Shown here piece by piece: positions 44,371 to 54,188 of a stretch of DNA of 64,000 bases. A program made the position numbers and the translations under genes. The stretch covers positions 1,736,001 to 1,800,000 of the forward strand of contig NC_072812.1 in the NCBI RefSeq assembly GCF_003013715.1, given 5' to 3'. Numbering within the stretch: position 1 is the stretch's first letter; each line of letters begins with the position of its first letter. This DNA comes from Candidozyma auris. Taxonomy: Eukaryota > Ascomycota > Pichiomycetes > Serinales > Metschnikowiaceae. Under the pieces are notes generated by a model. It saw only the letters and a program-made list of their open reading frames with translations, did no database searches and had not been told where the DNA came from.

Positions 44371-46296
44371 TTACTCATTTTCATTCAATGGTGTGGCACT
44401 GTTGAGCCTTACCCGTTCTTCAGATTCCCCGTCACCACTTTCCCCAAGAAGTTGGTATAATTTCTGAACCATATGCTCTGCGTTTTCTGTGTTCACATCC
44501 TCCATACCATAGATGTAGATAGTGTATATACCATAGACAGCAGCCAATGCACAAGCAACAATGGCTACATAACCCTTTGGAGTGAATCCTGGAGGCAAGG
44601 GCTTCACCTGGAGGTTTTCGCCTGTAAGATCGAGCCAGGACTCTTCAGTGTCCCCAAATCTGGCAGCAGCGTTACCCTTTGTTGGAATATTCAACTTCTC
44701 ACATGCTTCAAGATGAGATACTGGCAACTCAGCTTGTTTCTTTTGAATCAGTGCAGGGTCTTCAACCAAAACAATGGCCAAACCTTGCTCCAAGTGCCAA
44801 TCGACGTGACAGTGGAAAAACCACACACCAGGATTGTCAGCCTTGAACCGGATCCTGATGAAACCATTAGGATTCACCAACACAGTGTCTCTCTGCATTG
44901 GCATCTTAGGGAAGATCTCGTAGTCACTGTTCGAGGGGTCATAGACTTCTGGATTGTCATCATCATCTGTTCCCTCAGAACGAAATACCGTTTGGAAAAC
45001 ATGGCCGTGCAAATGGAATGGGTGCTTACCAGAGTCCATGTTATTCAAGACTATCTCCACAACCTCTCCAGGCTGCAAGACATGGGTGTTGGTATTTGAA
45101 CCGTAGATGGCTGCGTTGTTAGCGAACTTCCCAGCTGAAAGCACTGAAAACAACGTTGGGACCTTTGGTGCAGTGTAGGTGATATCGTTGAAGAACGCGT
45201 AGTTCACACCATCGCCAAGGTTGTCCATGGTGAAGTTAAGCACGATCTGCACATCAAAATCTTCATAGAGTGGCCTCTTCAGCGCAGGCACCAACTTAAT
45301 GTCATCATAAGGGTCAAGAAATTGAACAAGCTTATCAAATTTACCCTTTCCGTTAGCCAAAGGGGCAGGCTTGTCCGGCCTGCCACGGCCGTATTGCAAG
45401 TAGTTGGTAGAGATAATCTGGAGGTCATCTGGAATCAAGTCAAGCATTGGCTCGTCCAACACATTGACAAAGCGGAATACCTCATTACCGACATCTTTTT
45501 TCGTTTTCAAGAGAACTCCGTATCTCTGAGCAACAGTGATATAGAGTGACTCAGTCTCCACAGGCTCAACGTAAACACCATCAACTTCGACAATGGTGAA
45601 TGTATGGTTTTCGATGTATAAGTACTGGCTGACAAACATTCCCATGTTGACAATTCTCAAGAAATAAGTCTTATCTGGCTCGACATTCCAGGTCACATTT
45701 CTTGTATCGTTGAAGAGAGAGTTCTGAGGAATGGGCTCAGCACCTGTAGGATTATACCTCGACAAGAACTGGCTCATGATGTCGCTACTTTGTGCATGAT
45801 ACCAGTCACATACCGTGAGCGGCACTTCCTCATCAAACGTAAATGGGTACAAGTCACGGCTTTCCTCTTCAATGATGAACATTCCTCGAAGCCCATCACT
45901 ATACTGTGAGCCAGAGTGCGAGTGGTACCAATACGTGCCTGCTTGATCGTCCACAGTGAAGTTGTAAGTGAAAGTGTGGCCAGGTGGGATTGGACACTGA
46001 GTAACGTGTTCTGGTCCGTCCATGGCATTGGTGCCGTTCATGAACAAGCCATGGAAGTGCAACGAGGTGTTTCTGTCGGGCATCTCGTTAGTGAGATGAA
46101 TAATCACACGATCGTGGCGGGTGACTCGTATAATGGGAAGAGGCCACTGGCCGTTTATGGCTATAACGTCTCTCTCACGGACACCATCGGGGTTCTTCTT
46201 GATGAGGGAAGCATTGAAGTGAAACTCATGGGTTTTCGACAAAGCATGCACTGTCAAGGGTATGAGCCAGAAGAAATATAGGGTAAGAAGGTTCAT
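44371..46296 (-). CDS. FET3: Multicopper ferroxidase Fet3
   Basis: Fet3 oxidises Fe(II) at the cell surface and hands Fe(III) to Ftr1. The 641-residue precursor has a signal peptide (about 1-18, LLTLYFFWLIPLTVHA), three cupredoxin domains and many N-glycosylation sites. Copper ligands are in HFH (80-82), WYHSHSG (123-129), HPFHLHGH (425-432) and HCHVDWH (495-501), giving one type 1 site and the trinuclear cluster. A transmembrane helix (about 565-585) and an acidic cytosolic tail end the protein, as in Fet3 and unlike secreted laccases. FTR1 lies about 14 kb away. The 199-bp upstream gap has several CGG/CCG palindromes and a TATA box (46339-46344 region). Confidence 0.95.
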   Translation of the reverse strand: MNLLTLYFFWLIPLTVHALSKTHEFHFNASLIKKNPDGVRERDVIAINGQWPLPIIRVTRHDRVIIHLTNEMPDRNTSLHFHGLFMNGTNAMDGPEHVTQCPIPPGHTFTYNFTVDDQAGTYWYHSHSGSQYSDGLRGMFIIEEESRDLYPFTFDEEVPLTVCDWYHAQSSDIMSQFLSRYNPTGAEPIPQNSLFNDTRNVTWNVEPDKTYFLRIVNMGMFVSQYLYIENHTFTIVEVDGVYVEPVETESLYITVAQRYGVLLKTKKDVGNEVFRFVNVLDEPMLDLIPDDLQIISTNYLQYGRGRPDKPAPLANGKGKFDKLVQFLDPYDDIKLVPALKRPLYEDFDVQIVLNFTMDNLGDGVNYAFFNDITYTAPKVPTLFSVLSAGKFANNAAIYGSNTNTHVLQPGEVVEIVLNNMDSGKHPFHLHGHVFQTVFRSEGTDDDDNPEVYDPSNSDYEIFPKMPMQRDTVLVNPNGFIRIRFKADNPGVWFFHCHVDWHLEQGLAIVLVEDPALIQKKQAELPVSHLEACEKLNIPTKGNAAARFGDTEESWLDLTGENLQVKPLPPGFTPKGYVAIVACALAAVYGIYTIYIYGMEDVNTENAEHMVQKLYQLLGESGDGESEERVRLNSATPLNENE

Positions 46297-46407
46297 GATA
46301 CAGGCTTCTGATTTGACTAGAGGCGACGCTCAACACTATATATAAGATTCAGATTATGGAGAGTTTGTTCTCCTTATATACGGCTTGGCGGCAGCACATT
46401 ATACGAC

Positions 46408-46490
46408 CTCCGTGCACCGGAGATCAGACCAGGCACACTTCATGCAGCTCGGAATGTGCGTACTCTCCGATCGGTGGACGGCTGGAGCCG
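46408..46490. promoter_or_regulatory. Cluster of CGG/CCG palindromes upstream of FET3
   Basis: Within 83 bp there are CTCCG-TGCAC-CGGAG (46408-46422), CCGATCGG (46467-46474) and CGG-N6-CCG (46479-46490). Zn(II)2Cys6 factors bind paired CGG triplets; in Candida iron genes the activator Sef1 is such a factor. Assignment to any factor is inferred. Confidence 0.45.
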
Positions 46491-46495
46491 GACAC

Positions 46496-49400
46496 TCACC
46501 CAAATGTCTTTAGTTCAATAGTAGAGTCATTTGCATCCGAGACTTGATTGTGGCTTCTAGTTTTCTTCACTAAACTTTCGGTATGCTTCTTTTGTTCCTC
46601 ATCAAGGTACTCATTCACAACTCTCTTGAACGCCTCAGGATTTCTGTTAAGTAGTAACACCGTTTTTCCGTGTAGGTAGTCCTCACTAACAATGCCAGCA
46701 TTGTCGTGTTTCACAAAGAGCGGAAGAAGCATCGCATACAAGGATACGGCCCTCTCCAAGTCACTTTGTATCGAATCTGACACAGAAAATACACAAACAA
46801 TTTCGAAAGCTAGGAGCGGGTCAACAGTAGATTTCTCGTCTCCATTGGCCAATTGCTTCACCATCTTCAGCATCAAGTTTCTAACGACTGACGATTCGAG
46901 TGGCGACTTCGTGTCCTTCAAGAGCGATTTAACGGCCAGGACTCCTGCCGAGGCAAATTCGGTATCCAGGATCAAACCCAATATTGCATTGGCAAGATAC
47001 TCTGCTTCCTGCTCATCAAGTGTGATATCACTGTTGGTGATTAAAAGAATAATAGTAATAACCTGATTGTTTCTCCCCTTCGAAGTATCAAAGAACCCCT
47101 GACTCTTCAAGAGCGTGAAGAATGAACTCAAAACAGTGCTTTTATCTTTGCCTAATTCGTTCATCACAAGTTTCAAGTAGGGCAAAATCACTCCGATTAA
47201 ATTGTCGTCGTTGTGCTCGTAGAATTTCGCAAAAAGGTAAAAAAGACAGGAGCAGAGACTGGCTTTTGACTGACCATCAAAATTACTCAACATTTGAACC
47301 ACAGCAGATAACAGCTTTCTGAGAATCAACAAGCTGGAGGCGGAATTACATTTTTTTAGTGTCATCTGGTGAGTGATCTCCTCAGGGTCGTAGTCATCTC
47401 TCAAGAATGGGAAATTGCTGAACAAAGGGAGCATGGCAATTCGCAAAAGCTCAAACAACTTGGTCGAACTATCCAGACCATCCACTTCTTTCACGCACCC
47501 CCTAGATAATGTAAATGCGATCTCGATAACTTCAATTTTCGCTTCGGTGGGTTCTTCAACAAGGATGAGGCGGTCAAGTAGATCAATAACTTCTCCAAAG
47601 ATGTCATCAGCTATCAAACTTGAAACGAGAGTTGGTATGCTCACAAGACGTTTCATTGACAGAAGTACACGTGGAGTATCCAAACTCTTTATCAATGCCT
47701 CTGCACATTGACAGAACAACACGAAGAAAAAGTCGCTTGAATCATCTTGAAGGAGTTCAGTAATCTTCGTAGAATTCAGCTCAAGCTCGATCGTCAAAAC
47801 CTCAACAAAATTCAACCAACAGTCGCCGTAAAGCGGGATTTCTTTGCTCGACGGTTGACAATATCTTAGAGTAGAAAGATCCTTCAAGGCCAAGATCCAA
47901 AGTGAGACCAACAAATCGGAATACTTTGTCAAGATTGAAGCAAATTGCTCATTCGCCTCTTGTGTCGACTCCTCAAAATTAATCTTTACAACAGCCCAAC
48001 AATTCAAGATTGAAAGTTGAATTGCCTTTCTGTTGAACTCTGACATGGCTTCCAAGTAAGTAAACTTTATAAACTTGTTGGAAGAGATCTCTTCAAGCAA
48101 GCAAACTAAGGTCTTCAAGATCCTTTGCTTGGAGTAAAATTTGATTCTTGGAAGGTTCATGAATTTAGACGAAACACTGATTGCGTTTACGATGACTTCA
48201 GTATTGCTGTGAGGTCCGAAGCATGGCACCACTGCACTGATAATCTGAGCTTGCTGTTGCTCTAAAATAGATATTCCTGGATAAAGAGGATCTTGAAGCT
48301 GACCAAAAAGACTAAGTGTGCTGTCAAGCAATTCTATCCCTTTCAACTGAATTGCAGTAATTGGCGAAGTAGTGCCCAAAAATGACATCCGCACAATCTC
48401 TTGAATTTTGCTGGTCAATGATGACGCGAGCTTTGAATTCCTTCTTGCAGCATTCATTATGTGAATCATAACATCATATAAGAACAGGCGGAACTCCCAA
48501 GTGATCGGTTCATTCTTGTCTTCTGAATCAGCGTCCTCGTTGACTATGTTTTTCACTTCATCATCCTTCATGTCGATGGAATTGCTGTTCTTCTTCTTCC
48601 GTCTTTGTGTTAAAGGAAGAAGCTTTAACTGATATGTCTGCTCCAAAAAAGGACCTGTTAATCTTTTTGCAGACAGCTTGAACAAGGCATTCACCTGCGA
48701 AAACCAATCTTTCTCGGGGTGGGAGTCGACCCAGTAGTCAATAAGCTCCATTAACGAATTGGTAGGATTAATCTCCATTGCAATCCACGCAAGGTTCACG
48801 TTCTCCTTGTTCAAAGTAGGAATACCAACTTTTGTCATCTCCAAGATACTGGAAAAACCAAGATCGTATAACTCGATCGAGGTCGAGACTGGAAAAATTG
48901 ATTCAGCAGAAGGGAACGTTGGACTTACTACTCCAATTCCAAGTTTCATGTTAGCCTTTATCACATCTACCGCTTGTCTATGAAACCACGCTGAAAACCT
49001 TGGAGTGAATGAACTGTCAAAAATGAGAATTTGTTGAAAGGCACTGAGAACATCTCTAGTAACATTGACACACTCATCTGAATCGCAGTTTCCAATACCG
49101 TTAGCGAAATACACGAGCAAATCTGTGAAGGCTTGCTTGAGATTGTCGTCACATGATTTGAGCGCTGGTCCAAGAGAGGTTATACCAAAACACATTATTT
49201 TTGAATAGTTCGCTTGAACGTGATAACAGAGGCGCTGATTCTCCATGAGCTCATTTTCAAAATGAAGACCAAATGAGTCGTTGAGAATATTGCAGTGTAT
49301 TAGTGAAATCAATTGTTTCACTAAATAAGAATTTCCAAGTGAGTTTTCCAAGAGGACAACTGCTGCACTGGATGAGTAATATGCCATCACTGGATTGGGA

Positions 49401-52400
49401 TCCCTCATAAGTTGCAAAATGACGTCAAGCACATCCGAAAATCCACGATGGCTGTGTTTGAAAATAGCGGAAAGAAACAAGAGCATTCTTCCTCTGACGA
49501 GAGGATCGGTCTGGGAAACAATTTCGTTTATGTACCGTGCTATGATTCTCTCAACGTCATCGTTTGGTAACATCTTGCAGACCATCCCGACAGTCTCTGC
49601 ATTGAAATTATCAAGCAGAATGTTACTGAAGTTGATCGTTTCCACAGTGGTGAGAATGGCATCGAGAATTTCACTATCCACAATACTCTTTGACTCGTTA
49701 ATGTATCTCAATAGCCTATTAAGTGCGATGGTGTCATTCACTTGAATTGCTAACTTCCTCATTGGATCGACAGTCTTTTGAGACAATGATGACCTAAGCT
49801 GTTCAAGAAGTGAAAACTGAATCTTGAAGGTCAAGTTTGGGAAAACGTATTGAAAAAGCTCAATAGAGAAGTCAACAATTGATCTCAAAATACTTTTTGC
49901 ACAATACGTCTGATCTCGAGTCCCAGTCAACAAAAAAGAAGCTGGATCTTGATTGTATGCGAAAACCGAACCTTGCATGACTCTTTGTTCAAACCAGGAG
50001 GGCCAACTCAAAAACGTAGGCTCCCATTTGGAGCTAGAGTACAGGTTTGTATTGATGGAGTCCTTTGTTAAGGACATCTTGTCGGGGCAGCCCAACGAAG
50101 CAAACTTGCTTGTTACACCAAACTCATAATTGTAGTCGTCCTGGAGTTTGATTAATGTGTGATTTCTATGAGCGGCCCTGTGTAGAGCACCTTTATGCTT
50201 CCTCAGTTTGCTTCTCTCCTTTGATGGATCGTTGGTGAGCAACCTTGAGAAACACTTGACATCAGCAAAAACACGTGTGAGGAAAACCACTAAGCTAGAA
50301 TTGACATCACGTTTAAGGGTAGGAGCAAGTTTGATGAACCCCTGAAGAACAACCTTTTTGTTGTATAGTATCAAACTGGCTAGTCTATGCTTCGCTGGTA
50401 GAAGCTTCGAAGTGTGATAAGTTGAAAATATGAGATTGCCGATTGAGTTTGGATTGAAATTGCTTTCATTAAACGAATGTGAATTAAACGCCGTGATTGC
50501 ACCAACGTCTTCAAAGGTGGATTCCAAATAAGTGAGATAATTGTACGACTTGACAAGAAGGAACTGTAACTGACTCGGAATATCTGCAGTAGACGCAATA
50601 GAATCGATGTAGTTGTGCAAGCACAAGAGACTCAAAGATCGTAACATGAGGTTGTTCATAATCTCATTTACGTGAGAAGCGTCTGAAGTACTCCCTAAGT
50701 CCGCACTCACTAATTGAGACGTTAGAAGGTTTTTCCAGAAGACCAAAAATTGGGAGGAATTGAGTTTTACAAACTCCGAAGTTTCGCTGAACGTGACAAG
50801 ACTAGCCATGATAATCCAGCATGCGGCATTGCTAAGAAACCTCTTACTCGTATTACCACCGTGTTTCAAATTTTGTGTGCAAAAACTTAGTATTTTGGCG
50901 ATAGTAGAATTTTGAAGAATAGTGGAATCCGCTTGCTTCAACAAAGACAGTAGCGCCAATGAATTACTCAACAATCTCGTTAAGACATAGGGAGAGACAT
51001 TTCTCTCTGTAGAACTCGCGTCTCTTTGCAACTCAGAATTACTCAATTCCAGAGTGACTGAATGGAATAATCGAAGAATAAGGCTATTACTCTGAGACTT
51101 GTTAATGCTTGCATAATGGAGAAGAGATGACGTCGCATGGTTTCTCGTTTGTTCTAATTTATTGACAAGCAAAGAGACTAGTAGCTCACAAATATAGTCA
51201 TTTCCTTTGGATGGGACGGCTTCATCATCGTCTGCGGAGTCGCTTTTCTCGTCGTCATTGATGTGTGCGGAGTCACCATCCTCATTCTTTAAAGCAAGGG
51301 TTTGGTCATCTAAGGAATTGAAATCGATGGCATATGGAACAAGGTAATCGACAACCACTAGCAAGAGCGATAGTTGGTAGGGGTTGGTGTAAGGGTTAAT
51401 TGAGATTGAACCATCCCCCTTAGTTTTGGATTTTTTAGTTGATTTAAAGCCAAAAATTTTAGAATCTTGCTTCTTACCTTGTGTGGCATGTATAGTCTGT
51501 GAGTCTGCTCTTGAAAACTGCCCAGCTGTGGTTGAGAAGCGATGAACAATGTATTGTGCGACGAGTTCATGGACTGGCGCACCGCTTTCTTTGAGTAGAA
51601 AGTCAATGACAATTTTCCAGTGAGAGAGCACTATACTCCACTCAGAATTTGGTGCGTTCTCTGAGTTGTTTAAAGCAGCAAACTTCAATAATATAGTGTC
51701 AAATATCGAGCAAACCTTATTGGAGAGGAAGCTCCACTCTTGAAATTGCTGAAGTTGTAAGTACATGACGAGAGACTCGATGTAGCCAGACTGAATATTT
51801 CTGAAGCTCAAAGCGGCATCAATTATACCTTCACTATTGTGCACTGAAATTACATTTTGCTCTTCCCTCAGGGACGTGATGATTTCACCGTCAATTTCAA
51901 GGGTGTGGGAAGCTTCATTATTCAACAAACCGACGACAGGTAACGGGTACGACTCTACTATATAATCGATAGCCGTGAATTTTCCCGTGTCGACAAAATT
52001 GTGTAATAAGTGAGCTAAAAACTGAGCTGTGGCAGAACGAATCTGAGGGAACTCGGATGCAAAACCAAATTGGAATATTTTTTTTTGAGTGTTCAACATA
52101 TTTGATTGAAACTGGTGCTGCTGAGTCATTATTGCTTCTGGCTTTAATTTCGATCCTGATGAAGTTGAAGCTGAAAACTCTAAAAGCTGCTCGTAGTGTG
52201 ATGCAGACAGTAGTATCAATATATTTTTGAGAGCCTCAATATAGTACTCGACTTGTAAGATGGACGAGGTGTTCGAGTCCAGAGTGCTGGCGTTGGAAGA
52301 TATGGTGCTCACGAGAATGCTCTTCAGAAGATGTTTGGTTAGTTTAGCTTGCATCTTCTCATCAATATCTGACTTCAGCGCATTTTTGAGTACGGTGCTG

Positions 52401-52918
52401 AGTAAATAGATGATATTGGTTGAATTACACTTCTTGAGAAGCTTGTACGCAACGGTGGCCCCAAAGTTGAGAAGCGAGGTCAAGTGGTGCGGATAATTCT
52501 CAAAAAGGTCGATGAGCACGACGCTTGCAGCCTTTCCAGGAATGCTGAGTTCGCCCAAGTCGTTCACTTCAAGGTACGGAAAAAGGTCATTTGCAGTGTC
52601 GTAGATTTTGTTAGGGAGCTTTTCGAGAACAATCACAATGTCTCTAGAAAGGAGCTTGATCAAATTCAATGACATCTTCTGCTTTATTGACTCACTCGAG
52701 TTTGCATCTTTTGACTTCCCTTTCGTTTCGCCCTCACTTGATTGTGTCTTACATAGCTCGTGTATCAATCGCGTCAACTTGTACCAAATCTCTTGACAGT
52801 TGGCTTCATCCCCTAAGGGATCCGAGTTTGTGAGATGTAGGTACGTTTCGCTTGCAAACTTTAATGCATCATCTTTATCAAGACTCAGAATGAGCTCGTC
52901 GAAATTGGTCAGCATCAT
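46496..52918 (-). CDS. LAA1: Laa1-like HEAT-repeat protein (HEATR5 family, AP-1 accessory)
   Basis: A very large helical-repeat protein of 2140 residues, the longest gene here. Laa1 (about 2014 residues in S. cerevisiae) and HEATR5 proteins help place the AP-1 clathrin adaptor on trans-Golgi and endosomal membranes. Supporting blocks are SEFPQIRSATAQFLAHLLHN, MRDPNPVMAYYSSSAAVVLL (compare DPHPxV in HEATR5) and KFTYLEAMSEFNRKAIQLSI. A Lys/Ser-rich disordered loop and an acidic stretch (SDSADDDEAVP, about 560) interrupt the repeats. Utp10 is another large HEAT protein, but its conserved N-terminus is absent. The end sits 200 bp from the FET3 start. Confidence 0.65.
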   Translation of the reverse strand: MMLTNFDELILSLDKDDALKFASETYLHLTNSDPLGDEANCQEIWYKLTRLIHELCKTQSSEGETKGKSKDANSSESIKQKMSLNLIKLLSRDIVIVLEKLPNKIYDTANDLFPYLEVNDLGELSIPGKAASVVLIDLFENYPHHLTSLLNFGATVAYKLLKKCNSTNIIYLLSTVLKNALKSDIDEKMQAKLTKHLLKSILVSTISSNASTLDSNTSSILQVEYYIEALKNILILLSASHYEQLLEFSASTSSGSKLKPEAIMTQQHQFQSNMLNTQKKIFQFGFASEFPQIRSATAQFLAHLLHNFVDTGKFTAIDYIVESYPLPVVGLLNNEASHTLEIDGEIITSLREEQNVISVHNSEGIIDAALSFRNIQSGYIESLVMYLQLQQFQEWSFLSNKVCSIFDTILLKFAALNNSENAPNSEWSIVLSHWKIVIDFLLKESGAPVHELVAQYIVHRFSTTAGQFSRADSQTIHATQGKKQDSKIFGFKSTKKSKTKGDGSISINPYTNPYQLSLLLVVVDYLVPYAIDFNSLDDQTLALKNEDGDSAHINDDEKSDSADDDEAVPSKGNDYICELLVSLLVNKLEQTRNHATSSLLHYASINKSQSNSLILRLFHSVTLELSNSELQRDASSTERNVSPYVLTRLLSNSLALLSLLKQADSTILQNSTIAKILSFCTQNLKHGGNTSKRFLSNAACWIIMASLVTFSETSEFVKLNSSQFLVFWKNLLTSQLVSADLGSTSDASHVNEIMNNLMLRSLSLLCLHNYIDSIASTADIPSQLQFLLVKSYNYLTYLESTFEDVGAITAFNSHSFNESNFNPNSIGNLIFSTYHTSKLLPAKHRLASLILYNKKVVLQGFIKLAPTLKRDVNSSLVVFLTRVFADVKCFSRLLTNDPSKERSKLRKHKGALHRAAHRNHTLIKLQDDYNYEFGVTSKFASLGCPDKMSLTKDSINTNLYSSSKWEPTFLSWPSWFEQRVMQGSVFAYNQDPASFLLTGTRDQTYCAKSILRSIVDFSIELFQYVFPNLTFKIQFSLLEQLRSSLSQKTVDPMRKLAIQVNDTIALNRLLRYINESKSIVDSEILDAILTTVETINFSNILLDNFNAETVGMVCKMLPNDDVERIIARYINEIVSQTDPLVRGRMLLFLSAIFKHSHRGFSDVLDVILQLMRDPNPVMAYYSSSAAVVLLENSLGNSYLVKQLISLIHCNILNDSFGLHFENELMENQRLCYHVQANYSKIMCFGITSLGPALKSCDDNLKQAFTDLLVYFANGIGNCDSDECVNVTRDVLSAFQQILIFDSSFTPRFSAWFHRQAVDVIKANMKLGIGVVSPTFPSAESIFPVSTSIELYDLGFSSILEMTKVGIPTLNKENVNLAWIAMEINPTNSLMELIDYWVDSHPEKDWFSQVNALFKLSAKRLTGPFLEQTYQLKLLPLTQRRKKKNSNSIDMKDDEVKNIVNEDADSEDKNEPITWEFRLFLYDVMIHIMNAARRNSKLASSLTSKIQEIVRMSFLGTTSPITAIQLKGIELLDSTLSLFGQLQDPLYPGISILEQQQAQIISAVVPCFGPHSNTEVIVNAISVSSKFMNLPRIKFYSKQRILKTLVCLLEEISSNKFIKFTYLEAMSEFNRKAIQLSILNCWAVVKINFEESTQEANEQFASILTKYSDLLVSLWILALKDLSTLRYCQPSSKEIPLYGDCWLNFVEVLTIELELNSTKITELLQDDSSDFFFVLFCQCAEALIKSLDTPRVLLSMKRLVSIPTLVSSLIADDIFGEVIDLLDRLILVEEPTEAKIEVIEIAFTLSRGCVKEVDGLDSSTKLFELLRIAMLPLFSNFPFLRDDYDPEEITHQMTLKKCNSASSLLILRKLLSAVVQMLSNFDGQSKASLCSCLFYLFAKFYEHNDDNLIGVILPYLKLVMNELGKDKSTVLSSFFTLLKSQGFFDTSKGRNNQVITIILLITNSDITLDEQEAEYLANAILGLILDTEFASAGVLAVKSLLKDTKSPLESSVVRNLMLKMVKQLANGDEKSTVDPLLAFEIVCVFSVSDSIQSDLERAVSLYAMLLPLFVKHDNAGIVSEDYLHGKTVLLLNRNPEAFKRVVNEYLDEEQKKHTESLVKKTRSHNQVSDANDSTIELKTFG

Positions 52919-53066
52919 CTTTCAATGAGTTCTGAGTTGTTTGGTTGAGCATAGTTGAACACTACTAGTGGTGTCAACACTGCGGTTTGCGAACAGCCAT
53001 GCAGGAATACACATGTTGAACGCTAGTGACAAGAAGCCGAATACATTGATTAGCTATTTACAAACG

Positions 53067-54104
53067 TTATGCAAAGAATTTCATGACAGTTCTTAGTCGG
53101 CTTTTCTTGGTTGTAGGTTTTGCCTCACTCAACTTTCGGTAGTTCAAAGTCAGCTCGCGCAGTATCGGTTGCGACGTTTGACCACCATGTCGGGGCTTGT
53201 CTCGAGTGGTTTCATGGTCTTTGGCGTTAGTTGAATTTAAAAGCGAAAAGCTCTTTTTAGCATTTTTATTAAAATTTGAGATTTGCGGCGTTATCTGCGC
53301 CCTCTGTGGAGGGACATGTATGGTGCAATTGGCCTTGAGATCAAAATACTGTTTTACCTCGCCTACTTTCTGTGCAATCTCTTCGGAGCGGAGGTAGTGC
53401 TCATGGGTTTTGCCCATCGATCCTGATCTTGGTGTTTCACCATGCTTCTTCGGTGGTTCTGGAGGTTCTGTCGCGAGGAATTCATTGATATCGAGGAATG
53501 TTCCATCAACGGTTGTATCAGCGATAGATTGGGTGCTCTTGGAAGTACTGAGCCTTTTGTTTTTGGCTCCAAACTGCTGCAGGTGGCGTGCCTTTTGAGT
53601 AGGCTTGACTTCTGCTGCCTCAAAGTTTGAAATGCAAAGTCTGTGTTGCGCATTCAATTGTTTTTCGTTCTCTAACTCACTTTCCACCAAAGCTAGTTTT
53701 TCCAAAAGCTCATTTTTTGCTTGCTTAGCGTTTTGCAACTCACTCTCAAGTATGCGATCATTGACTCCCATATCATCATTCAGAATCTCCACTGCTACGA
53801 GCTTTTGCTTCAATAGGTTGATCTCATTCTCATATTGGATTTTCTGTTTCTTCTGTGCTTCCGAAAGCCTGTTTATTTCATTATTGGCTTCAATTAGCTG
53901 AGATGCTAGCAGTTGAAGCCTATTATCTCTAGCATTGATCTGTTCCGTGAGAGCTTTATTTTTTTCCTCTAGCTCGTTCAATTCCGCCTCAAGAGCTTCT
54001 TCCAATTCTTTGCTTGACTGCTGAAATTCAACAAGCTCCTGCTCTAGATCGACCATGCGCTGGAAAATAGTTGACTCTTCATCATCTTTTGGTGAGTAGT
54101 TCAT
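53067..54104 (-). CDS. NDL1: NudE-like coiled-coil protein (dynein cofactor Ndl1)
   Basis: NudE/Ndl1 proteins bind Lis1 (Pac1) and recruit dynein to microtubule plus ends for spindle positioning. From the ATG at 54102-54104 (MNYSPKDDEE) the protein has 345 residues; an upstream TTG is not a real start. A continuous coiled coil fills about residues 14-165. Its opening EFQQSSKELEEALEAELNEL is the NudE signature block that binds Pac1/Lis1. The second half is low complexity and basic, with Ser/Thr-Pro sites, and ends in KKSRLRTVMKFFA. Yeast Ndl1 is shorter (189 residues), so the tail is an extension seen in filamentous and CTG-clade homologues. Confidence 0.7.
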   Translation of the reverse strand: MNYSPKDDEESTIFQRMVDLEQELVEFQQSSKELEEALEAELNELEEKNKALTEQINARDNRLQLLASQLIEANNEINRLSEAQKKQKIQYENEINLLKQKLVAVEILNDDMGVNDRILESELQNAKQAKNELLEKLALVESELENEKQLNAQHRLCISNFEAAEVKPTQKARHLQQFGAKNKRLSTSKSTQSIADTTVDGTFLDINEFLATEPPEPPKKHGETPRSGSMGKTHEHYLRSEEIAQKVGEVKQYFDLKANCTIHVPPQRAQITPQISNFNKNAKKSFSLLNSTNAKDHETTRDKPRHGGQTSQPILRELTLNYRKLSEAKPTTKKSRLRTVMKFFA

Positions 54105-54188
54105 CTTCAGAAGCTTATTGATGCCCAAAGGGAGGCGGTAATGTCTTTGTTTTGATTACACGTGACTTTGCAAGATTCGCGTCAATTC

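Noticed and set aside
46496..52918. Utp10 as the identity of the 2140-residue HEAT protein
   Set aside because: The strongly conserved Utp10 N-terminus is missing, and several blocks fit the Laa1/HEATR5 family better.
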